Made by a program: the position numbers and the translations under genes. 12,535 nucleotides of DNA from Cellvibrionales bacterium (lineage in GTDB: Bacteria > Pseudomonadota > Gammaproteobacteria > Pseudomonadales > UBA7434), in contig JABIQF010000166.1 in the NCBI GenBank assembly GCA_018668095.1, positions 1-12,535 on the forward strand. Reading direction: 5' to 3'. This document shows, one piece after another, positions 6,362 to 12,535 of the stretch. Positions within the stretch are counted from its first letter, which is position 1, and every line of letters starts with the position of its first letter. The notes under the pieces are model-generated. The model was not told the DNA's origin. It was given only the letters and a program-made list of their open reading frames with translations, and did not search any database.

Positions 6362-7972
6362 ATGAGTAATGTAGTTCCCACACGCGAACTCGTTCGACTA
6401 CAAGGCCTTCAAGTAAAGGTCGGCCAGTTGCTGGTTAAAAATAAGCTAAGTGACATGTTAAAAGACGATTTAAGCCGTCTTTATGATGCTCTCGAGCTCA
6501 GCGTTGCTAAATTAGATGATCTCAACTTACAAGGCATCCCCCTCGATAGTATTGATAGTGCAGAAATGCGCCATGACATTCGCAACGCCATTGGTATTAC
6601 CAAAGGCTATGCCGAGTTAATCAAAGATACCGCCGAAGCACCGAGTGCGACTTTGAGTAACTTACTCGACAAAATCATGCTTTGGTCGGCAAAGACCATC
6701 TCAACCCTAGAGCGCACGCGACGCAAACAGACAGACAGCAGCCCACTCGCCATAACATCGCTCAAAGATCAGCATCCACATCATCGAGGCCATATACTTA
6801 TTCTCGATGATGAACCGGCTAATCGGGAACTGTTATCCCGGCACATTCAGCAGCTGGGTCTAGAAACCTTTGCCTGCGCCACTGCCGACGAAGCTTATGA
6901 AGTATTACGTAACAATGATATTGATCTTATCTTGCTTGATCTCATCATGCCTGGTGTTAGCGGTCATCAAGTGCTCGCCGACCTAAAAGCCTCACAACTC
7001 TGGCGCGCGATACCCGTCATTATAATCTCAGGCATGAGTGATCAAGACGAGGTTATTAAATGCATTCAAGCCGGTGCCGATGACTATTTGCAAAAACCGT
7101 TTAACAAAGTATTACTGCAAGCCCGTTTACATGCTGGCTTAAACCGAAAACGCTGGGTCGATAAAGAACGCGACCTAAGCAATGAGCTGGAAAAAAGCCA
7201 TCGCTTTATCAAAAACACTTTTGGTCGCTATTTATCAACAGAAATTGTTTCTAAGCTGCTCGACAAACCCGATGGCTTAGATATGGGTGGCCAACTTCAA
7301 ACCGTTAGCATATTAATGGCTGATATTCGTGGCTTCACCACTATTAGTGAATCACTCCCGCCGCAAAAAGTCGTCAAAGTGCTTAACAACTACCTTGGCA
7401 CCATGGCCGATATCATTATGGCGCACGACGGTACTGTGGATGAATTTATTGGCGATGCCATACTCGCATTGTTCGGCGCACCCGTAGCCAAAGCCGATGA
7501 TAGTGACAGAGCCATTGCCTGTGCGCTTGCTATGCAAGCCGAAATGGATGCCATTAACGAAAGGAATATCGCTGAAGGATTACCGAGCATCCGTATTGGT
7601 ATTGGCATTAACACGGGAGAAGTGGTCGCCGGCAATATTGGCTCTAAAAAACGCGCAAAGTATGGCGTTGTCGGTCATGCAGTCAATGTGACCTCGCGTG
7701 TTGAAGACCAAACGCAACCCGGTGAAATACTCGTAGCACAATCGACACTTGATCATTGTAGCCTCACCTTACAAACAGGGAGAGAGCTGAGACTTCAACC
7801 TAAAGGCGTTAAAGAAACCATAAGCGTGACCGCCATTAATGGTATAGACAGCCATGGTATAGACAATCATGGTACAGACGACAACCAGTCTAAAACCGAT
7901 GCTGAACAAATCGAATCCAACGACTCTGCATCTAACGATACTCGACCAAACAACAAATTAGCTAACGAATAA
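6362..7972 (+). CDS. Receiver-linked class III nucleotidyl cyclase with an N-terminal DHp-like domain
   Basis: A 536-residue cytoplasmic signalling protein predicted to make cAMP or cGMP. Residues 65-120 resemble a histidine-kinase DHp helix pair (RHDIRNAIG, His71), but no ATP-binding domain follows. Residues 144-260 are a receiver with Asp149/Asp150, phosphoacceptor Asp193, Ser223 and Lys245. A linker helix (about 265-295) leads to the cyclase domain (about 312-470), with metal-binding Asp321 (ADIRGFT) and Asp365 (FIGDAI) and the VGHAVNVTSR segment with Asn442 and Arg446. The base-selecting lysine of adenylyl cyclases is Glu361 here and the second selector position is Gly435, so adenylate cyclase should not be assumed. 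The last 45 residues are polar and disordered, with three 5-residue repeats. The ribosome site is weak (GGA about 12 nt upstream). It is first in an operon with a receiver and a hybrid kinase. Confidence 0.92.
   Translation: MSNVVPTRELVRLQGLQVKVGQLLVKNKLSDMLKDDLSRLYDALELSVAKLDDLNLQGIPLDSIDSAEMRHDIRNAIGITKGYAELIKDTAEAPSATLSNLLDKIMLWSAKTISTLERTRRKQTDSSPLAITSLKDQHPHHRGHILILDDEPANRELLSRHIQQLGLETFACATADEAYEVLRNNDIDLILLDLIMPGVSGHQVLADLKASQLWRAIPVIIISGMSDQDEVIKCIQAGADDYLQKPFNKVLLQARLHAGLNRKRWVDKERDLSNELEKSHRFIKNTFGRYLSTEIVSKLLDKPDGLDMGGQLQTVSILMADIRGFTTISESLPPQKVVKVLNNYLGTMADIIMAHDGTVDEFIGDAILALFGAPVAKADDSDRAIACALAMQAEMDAINERNIAEGLPSIRIGIGINTGEVVAGNIGSKKRAKYGVVGHAVNVTSRVEDQTQPGEILVAQSTLDHCSLTLQTGRELRLQPKGVKETISVTAINGIDSHGIDNHGTDDNQSKTDAEQIESNDSASNDTRPNNKLANE
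7841..7885 (+). repeat. In-frame 15-bp tandem repeat in the cyclase tail
   Basis: Three head-to-tail 15-bp units starting with GGTA at 7841, 7856 and 7871 encode GIDSH, GIDNH and GTDDN. The first two units differ at two bases and the third has drifted. Because the unit is a multiple of three, copy changes would keep the frame. The repeat lies after the cyclase domain in a disordered tail, so it probably does not affect catalysis. Confidence 0.75.
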
Positions 7973-7986
7973 CACAAGACGAACTT

Positions 7987-8352
7987 ATGACTCGCATACT
8001 CCTAGTTGAAGATAACGAAATGAATCGCGATATGTTGACGCGACGTTTAGAGCGCAAAGGTTTCACGATTGAAGCCGCCGGTGATGGTGAAGAAGCGCTG
8101 AAAAAAATTGCTGCCTCGCAACCCGACCTCGTTTTGATGGATATGAACTTACCTATTTTAAATGGCTGGGCTACTTGCCGCGAATTACGCGCTAACCCAG
8201 CAACACAGACATTGCCTATTATTGCGCTAACCGCACACGCAATGGCCGAAGATGAACAAAAAGCACGAGCAGCCGGCTGCAATGACTATACAACGAAGCC
8301 TATTGATTTCCCTTTACTGCTTGCCAAAATTGATAATTTGCTGACAGCTTAA
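7987..8352 (+). CDS. Single-domain response regulator (DivK-like receiver)
   Basis: A 121-residue stand-alone receiver domain with no output domain. The acidic pocket Glu8-Asp9, phosphoacceptor Asp52 (LVLMDMNLP), Thr82 and Lys104 (TTKP) are all present, so it should be phosphorylated. Such proteins work as phosphate shuttles or as allosteric partners of kinases, as DivK does. It starts 14 bp after the cyclase stop and ends 55 bp before the kinase gene, so it belongs to the same operon. A role as intermediate between the hybrid kinase and the cyclase is inferred. No clear ribosome site precedes the ATG, which suggests translational coupling. Confidence 0.95.
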   Translation: MTRILLVEDNEMNRDMLTRRLERKGFTIEAAGDGEEALKKIAASQPDLVLMDMNLPILNGWATCRELRANPATQTLPIIALTAHAMAEDEQKARAAGCNDYTTKPIDFPLLLAKIDNLLTA

Positions 8353-8407
8353 TGACTATTCTTTTAACGGCTGTTTTTATAACGACTAATAAACGGATAC
8401 ACTTTTT

Positions 8408-10837
8408 GTGATCTCCCTGCCAAGACTAACACTGCGCCTTCGACTCTCAATTTCAATTATTGCGATTGTGGCGTTATTTACGCTCACTAACCTCACCTAC
8501 CAACTCAGTAGTGAAAATCGCAACCTAAGACTCGATAACTTACAAAACGCGGTTGCTAGTCAGCTGGCAACCGTCACCATTCGACAATTATTAGAAAACC
8601 AAGAAAAAGAAATCTTAGTGCTCGATGCATTAAAAGATGGTGGTAAAGAGCAGCTGAGTGAAGAAGAAGTCGAGAACGGCCTTTCCGATTTAATTAGTCT
8701 GCAAGCGGAAATTAGCCGCTTAAAACCTTATGTTTATGCTGAGACAGTCGATAGCTACAACACACTGCTAACGGGATACGATGCGCTACATGATGGCTGG
8801 TACCGATTTTATGTCGGCTACAATAACAACCAAACACCATCGACCGTTAAGATTGAGCGAGAATTTGCTAATACAATGCAATTGCTCAGCGAGTTTGAAT
8901 CATTAGAAATTTTAGCCGCTGAACAACAAACGCTAGATTTACAAAAAACCGTACGCTTTACCGATCGCATTACATTGACCATCTATTTATTTACCATTGC
9001 GCTAACCGTAAGCCTTGGCTATTTATTAATTCGCTATACCAATCGCTCGTTAAACGAATTGAATCTCGGTACTGTTCGCATAGGTGGCGGTGATCTCAAA
9101 TACCATATACCCGTCAACAATGATGATGAAATTGGTGATCTGACAATCGCCTTTAATGAGATGTCAGACAAGTTAAGCAACGCCATGGCACAGGTGCAGC
9201 AATCGAAAGAAAAAGCCGACCAAGCCAACCGCTCAAAGACCAACTTTCTTGCCAACATGAGCCATGAACTTCGCACGCCACTGAATGCCATCATTGGTTA
9301 CAGTGAAATGATTATTGAAGATTATCGCGAAGAAAAAGCATTAGACGCCGAGCAAGCCGTCGAAGATTTAGCGCGCATTCTCAGCTCTGGCCGTCACTTA
9401 CTGCAGCTCATTAATGATGTATTGGATTTAGCCAAAATCGAATCCGGTAACATGACGGTATTCAATGAGACCTTTGATAGTGTTGATATTATCGAAGAGC
9501 TAATGAGTACCATGGCGCCGATTGCAAAAAAAGGCGACAACTTATTAGTGCTAGAAAAATCTCAAGACATTCCCCACCTCTATAACGATGCCGTTAAATT
9601 TCGTCAGCTATTTTTAAACTTATTAAGTAACGCCTGTAAGTTTACCCATAATGGCAAAATCACTATCCTTGTTACCTATAACGCAAAGACACGTCATGCG
9701 ATTTATCACGTCAGTGATACCGGTATCGGCATGACGCCTTCACAATTAACTCGTGTCTTTGAAGCCTTTGTTCAGGCCGACTCTAGCACCTCCAAAAAAT
9801 ACGGCGGCACAGGGCTTGGGCTATCCATTTGCAAACAGTTTGTAGAATTAATGGATGGATCCATGGATGTCACTAGCGCAGAAGATGAAGGCACAACCTT
9901 TACCATAGTGCTACCTACCCGCGCGCCTATTCAAAAAAGCACTGACGCCATACCAGCAGAAAATCAGCAAGAGTTGGGCTTGGACCTTAACGCGTCCAGT
10001 AATAACGAGATGACAACCGTCGCTGAAGAAGACGCACTAGGCCGAGTATTAGTGATTGATGACGATCCCGAATCGCGACAACTGCTGTTACGTCACCTCG
10101 AAAAAGAAAGCTATATAGGCTTAGAGGCCAGCGATGCAAAACAAGGCATTGCGATAGCGAATGAGCAACAGCCCGATTTAATTCTACTGGATTTAATGAT
10201 GCCGAACATTGATGGCTGGACGGCGCTATCAGTCTTAAAAGAGTCACCTAGCACTCGTCATATTCCCGTTATCCTTCAATCGATGCTCGATGAAAAAAAT
10301 CTCGGCTTAGACTTAGGAGCAGCAGAATTTTTACCCAAACCCGTTGATCGTCAACGTATGGCGACAATACTACGTCATCTGAATCCACAAGATCGTCGTG
10401 GCTCGGCATTATTAATTGCACCAGAAACAGAATCACGAAAATTACTGCTCGAAGAACTTGCTGATGAAGCATGGCAATGTATGGTGGCTACCTCTATGGC
10501 ACAAGTTATTGAACGCATTCAGCAGAAATCGCCTGACATCATTTTTATTGGCCTAGGCATGCCCTACGATAGCGTACTAGAAATTCTTGCCATGTTAAGT
10601 GGCAAAGAAACGGATGCTCCGACTAACCGCGCCATAACTAACAGTGTCATGATTAATAATAAAGATGAAGACACAGTGGCAAGGTTATCGGCACCCATAA
10701 CAGCACCCATTTACGTAGTTAGCGAAACCCCATTGGGCAGTAGCCAATCACGTCGACTCGACCTTCCCGCCGACCAAATAATCCACTTTAATAAAGACGA
10801 TAAAAGTAGTTTAGAAGCAATATTAAACCTGAGCTAA
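8408..10837 (+). CDS. Membrane hybrid sensor histidine kinase with receiver and degenerate second receiver
   Basis: An 809-residue inner-membrane hybrid kinase. It has a first membrane helix at about 13-31, a mostly helical periplasmic sensor region (32-186) of unknown ligand, a second membrane helix at about 187-209 and a HAMP linker (210-262). The DHp helix carries His286 in MSHELRTPLNAIIGYSE. The ATPase domain has Asn408 in the N-box, DTGIGM (437-442) and GGTGLGLS (466-473). The receiver (546-658) has Asp551/Asp552, phosphoacceptor Asp595, Ser625 and Lys644. Residues 664-808 look like a second receiver fold, but the phosphoacceptor position is Gly715 and the acidic pocket is lost, so it is a likely pseudoreceiver. 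The GTG at 8408 is chosen because the first membrane helix starts almost at once; only a weak CGGA lies upstream. It is last in the operon and converges on the avidin gene 32 bp away with no strong terminator seen. Confidence 0.95.
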   Translation: MISLPRLTLRLRLSISIIAIVALFTLTNLTYQLSSENRNLRLDNLQNAVASQLATVTIRQLLENQEKEILVLDALKDGGKEQLSEEEVENGLSDLISLQAEISRLKPYVYAETVDSYNTLLTGYDALHDGWYRFYVGYNNNQTPSTVKIEREFANTMQLLSEFESLEILAAEQQTLDLQKTVRFTDRITLTIYLFTIALTVSLGYLLIRYTNRSLNELNLGTVRIGGGDLKYHIPVNNDDEIGDLTIAFNEMSDKLSNAMAQVQQSKEKADQANRSKTNFLANMSHELRTPLNAIIGYSEMIIEDYREEKALDAEQAVEDLARILSSGRHLLQLINDVLDLAKIESGNMTVFNETFDSVDIIEELMSTMAPIAKKGDNLLVLEKSQDIPHLYNDAVKFRQLFLNLLSNACKFTHNGKITILVTYNAKTRHAIYHVSDTGIGMTPSQLTRVFEAFVQADSSTSKKYGGTGLGLSICKQFVELMDGSMDVTSAEDEGTTFTIVLPTRAPIQKSTDAIPAENQQELGLDLNASSNNEMTTVAEEDALGRVLVIDDDPESRQLLLRHLEKESYIGLEASDAKQGIAIANEQQPDLILLDLMMPNIDGWTALSVLKESPSTRHIPVILQSMLDEKNLGLDLGAAEFLPKPVDRQRMATILRHLNPQDRRGSALLIAPETESRKLLLEELADEAWQCMVATSMAQVIERIQQKSPDIIFIGLGMPYDSVLEILAMLSGKETDAPTNRAITNSVMINNKDEDTVARLSAPITAPIYVVSETPLGSSQSRRLDLPADQIIHFNKDDKSSLEAILNLS

Positions 10838-10869
10838 ATCGTCTGCGCTCTTTTGGTATAAAAGCATAT

Positions 10870-11325
10870 TTATTTAGGTATAAAAACATCGCTATTACTA
10901 AGAATATGATCCCATTCAAACTGAGCATTAGCTAAAACCAAATTCCATATCATGGACATTGTCGGCACACCGTCTTTTATTGCACAGCCGCCCGCCCAAG
11001 AACTAAGACTGCCATAATCATCCCAATTCACTGCAAAAGTAATGGCCGTCAAATGATCTAGCCCCGCTTCTGGCGGAGGGGCATCATTCGCCCAACCCGT
11101 CATAACAAACGATTCATCACCGGTTTGCAATGAAGAAATAAAAAGACCTGATAACTGCCCATTATCTTTAACCGTCGATATAAGCAATGTTGAGCCTAGC
11201 TCATTCACCCACCGACCCTTTAAATTTTGACAGTTAGGCGACGCAGCATAAACTGCACTCATAAAAAACAGTACACAACTCGACACCATTACTTTAACGC
11301 ATCCAAAACACTTGGACTTTTTCAT
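10870..11325 (-). CDS. Secreted avidin/streptavidin-family biotin-binding protein
   Basis: A 151-residue precursor with a Sec signal peptide (Lys-Lys start, hydrophobic 10-25, likely cleavage after VYA at 27), giving a mature protein of about 124 residues, the size of an avidin. The avidin pattern is clear: LKGRWVNELGS, GQLSGLFIS, FAVNW, WAGGC, MIWNL and a final FEWDH. Aligned by eye to avidin and streptavidin, biotin contacts are kept: Asn41 and Ser45 (avidin Asn12, Ser16), Ser64, Trp101 (Trp70), Ser106, Ser108, Trp110 (Phe79; Trp92 in streptavidin), Trp127 (Trp97), Trp138 (Trp110) and Asp146 (Asn118; Asp128 in streptavidin). Phe62 replaces avidin Tyr33. Cys32 and Cys114 match the avidin Cys4-Cys83 disulphide. 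The ATG at 11325 is preferred because GGAGG lies 5-6 nt upstream; an ATG at 11337 overlaps that site. No biotin gene is nearby. Confidence 0.92.
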   Translation of the reverse strand: MKKSKCFGCVKVMVSSCVLFFMSAVYAASPNCQNLKGRWVNELGSTLLISTVKDNGQLSGLFISSLQTGDESFVMTGWANDAPPPEAGLDHLTAITFAVNWDDYGSLSSWAGGCAIKDGVPTMSMIWNLVLANAQFEWDHILSNSDVFIPK

Positions 11326-11619
11326 AAATTCCTCCATAAATTTTTTCTAACAACAATCCATAGGTTGTGCGAACTAAATCCACGAGAAATACTATAACTC
11401 AGACGGGTTCTTTGCACTGCCTAGTTAAAACAAAGGGCGTTAATAAGTAACGAAAACATAAAATAATCGATTCATAAGAATGGGACATGAAAAACTAGGA
11501 ATAAATAGTTAAAGAAGCAGAGCGCCGCAAAAAAATAATAAATAAAACAGAAATAAATACTGAATCTCTTATAACAATTAACCTAATTAGCTGTGGAAAT
11601 CTCGTTAACTCAAAAAAAA
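11326..11619. other. 294-bp AT-rich intergenic region upstream of the avidin gene
   Basis: No gene is seen. On the minus strand GGAGG (plus 11331-11335) is the avidin ribosome site. TATAGT (plus 11391-11396, 5 of 6 to the -10) may be its promoter, but no good -35 lies at the right distance. Eight T on the minus strand (plus 11612-11619) directly follow the GIY-YIG stop, preceded by the palindrome GATTATAATC (11625-11634). This would make a weak AT-rich terminator at most. Confidence 0.4.
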
Positions 11620-12153
11620 CTAAAGATTATAATCAAGCGGTTGATATAAACCTTTCGCAATAAGCAAAAGTTTCTGCTGTTTAGACAGCTTCTTTATAGC
11701 GCTTTCAGCAATGCTCGCATCAGAACGATTTAGCATTTTCTGTTGAAATACCAACGTTAACGGCCCTTTTCCACGCAGCGCTTTTGCGCCTTTAACACCC
11801 CCTTTACTGTGCTCAACGAAACGTCGTTCAACATCCGTAGTGATACCCGTATACACTCGGCCATCAGCACACTCGACCATATATAAAAACCATTCTGATG
11901 CTGTTTTTAATGTCTTAGTTGAAGTCTTACTGGAGCTCTTACTTGAAGTCTTTTTTTTGGTCTTGCTTGAGGTCTTCCTAGACTCGGTCTTTAGTTCGAC
12001 CTTTGATTCTTTCTTTAACACTTTCTTAACTGCTTTTTTTGACGCAAGTTTTGACCCAGCCTTTGCAGCCTTCTTTGGAGCCACAGCTAACGCTTTAACA
12101 GCAGGCTTTGTCGTTGGTTTTATAACTGATTTCATTTTTATAATAACTGCCAT
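11620..12153 (-). CDS. GIY-YIG nuclease-fold protein (UPF0213/YhbQ-like) with a basic N-terminal tail
   Basis: A 177-residue protein in two parts. Residues 1-86 are almost only Lys, Ser, Thr and Ala, like histone H1-type tails, and are probably disordered and able to bind nucleic acid. Residues 88-165 are a compact GIY-YIG domain of the UPF0213 type: LYMVEC (the GIY strand), YTGIT (101-105, the YIG strand), ERR (109-111, catalytic arginine region), RGKGPLTLVF and Glu150 in AESAIKKLSK (metal ligand region). Family members are usually about 80-110 residues and act on DNA, but their role is poorly known. The ATG at 12153 overlaps the upstream gene by 16 bp and has AGGTG about 10 nt upstream. An ATG at 12135 has no site. 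The tail codons are A-rich and repetitive, suggesting growth by slippage or duplication. Confidence 0.9.
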   Translation of the reverse strand: MAVIIKMKSVIKPTTKPAVKALAVAPKKAAKAGSKLASKKAVKKVLKKESKVELKTESRKTSSKTKKKTSSKSSSKTSTKTLKTASEWFLYMVECADGRVYTGITTDVERRFVEHSKGGVKGAKALRGKGPLTLVFQQKMLNRSDASIAESAIKKLSKQQKLLLIAKGLYQPLDYNL

Positions 12154-12535
12154 TGCTGCTTATCACCTTCGCCCACACTCACGGCACGTAACTCCTGCTC
12201 TAATTTAATAAGATGCGCTAATAATGATAATTGAGCATAGGGGTGAAGCGATGGATCAACATCGTCATAGACCCGAGTCACTAGCGTCGTTAACGTCATA
12301 GCTGGATGCAAAGCGAGCTTTTCGATCACTTTAGCTTCTCGAGCCAATCGATGTTCAACCAGCCATCGCAGTGTTTCTAACGGCTGCTCCATCAACTCGC
12401 CATGAGCAGGCGCAATTTTTAAGAGTGGATAAGTTTCGAGTAACTGTAAAGACGCAATATAAGCCTTCATATCGCCGCTCGGTGGCACAATAACAACGGT
12501 AGAACCATTCATGATATGGTCACCGGCGAGCAATA
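12138..12535 (-). CDS. LACTB2-like metallo-beta-lactamase-fold hydrolase, C-terminal part
   Basis: The frame is open to the right edge, so only the last 132 residues or so are present and the start is outside. The visible part begins AGDHIMNGSTVVI, which carries the bridging metal-ligand aspartate of the fold. PPSGDM and PAHGE follow, the latter with the last metal-ligand histidine. The remaining 70 residues form the helical/winged-helix tail seen in LACTB2-type proteins (HRLAREAKVIEKL onwards). Human LACTB2 is a mitochondrial endoribonuclease; bacterial members are mostly uncharacterised, so the substrate is unknown. It is translationally coupled to the GIY-YIG gene by a 16-bp overlap, and both would be co-transcribed. 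Confidence 0.88.
   Translation of the reverse strand, partial: LLAGDHIMNGSTVVIVPPSGDMKAYIASLQLLETYPLLKIAPAHGELMEQPLETLRWLVEHRLAREAKVIEKLALHPAMTLTTLVTRVYDDVDPSLHPYAQLSLLAHLIKLEQELRAVSVGEGDKQQWQLL

Noticed and set aside
10850..10870. Terminator between the hybrid kinase and avidin genes (CTTTT-ggtat-AAAAG)
   Set aside because: The stem is only five weak pairs and has no solid U-run.
11840..12208. Plus-strand frame of 122 codons with a hydrophobic product
   Set aside because: It is the antisense shadow of the Lys/Ser-rich tail of the GIY-YIG gene.

Overview
The window looks like chromosome from a gammaproteobacterium of moderate GC content. The main reason is the conserved block guaA-guaB (minus strand) divergent from xseA (plus strand), which is the arrangement in Escherichia coli and many relatives. 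GuaA (526 aa) and GuaB (488 aa) also match the usual lengths of the enterobacterial proteins. The signalling genes and an avidin-family gene further right suggest a free-living, perhaps marine, species, but the sequence does not fix the genus.

Layout. (1) 1-84: the last 27 codons of a plus-strand gene cut by the left edge, then an AT-rich spacer with two hairpins. (2) 264-3458: guaB and guaA, read leftwards, which convert IMP to XMP to GMP. A strong intrinsic terminator lies between them. (3) 3459-3673: a divergent promoter region with a very good sigma-70 promoter for guaB and a weaker overlapping one for xseA. (4) 3674-5098: xseA, exonuclease VII large subunit, ending at a bidirectional terminator shared with the next gene. 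(5) 5223-5873: a CRP-like cyclic-nucleotide regulator on the minus strand, flanked on both sides by degenerate 14-bp tandem repeats. (6) 5874-6361: a 488-bp divergent intergenic region with a good promoter and several palindromes. (7) 6362-10837: a three-gene signalling operon made of a class III nucleotidyl cyclase fused to a receiver and a DHp-like helix, a DivK-like single-domain receiver, and a membrane hybrid histidine kinase with one canonical receiver and one degenerate one. (8) 10870-11325: a secreted avidin/streptavidin-family biotin-binding protein. (9) 11620-12153: a GIY-YIG (UPF0213-type) protein with a long Lys/Ser/Thr-rich N-terminal tail, overlapping the end of an LACTB2-like metallo-beta-lactamase-fold gene that runs off the right edge.

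How the genes may work together (inference). The hybrid kinase, single receiver and receiver-cyclase look like a phosphorelay that controls synthesis of a cyclic nucleotide. The divergent CRP-like protein is the obvious candidate receptor. The cyclase has glutamate where adenylyl cyclases have the adenine-selecting lysine, and the CRP-like protein has leucine where CRP Thr127 contacts adenine. The second messenger could therefore be cGMP or have relaxed specificity; this is the most interesting hypothesis in the window. The avidin gene is a separate, unrelated point of interest.
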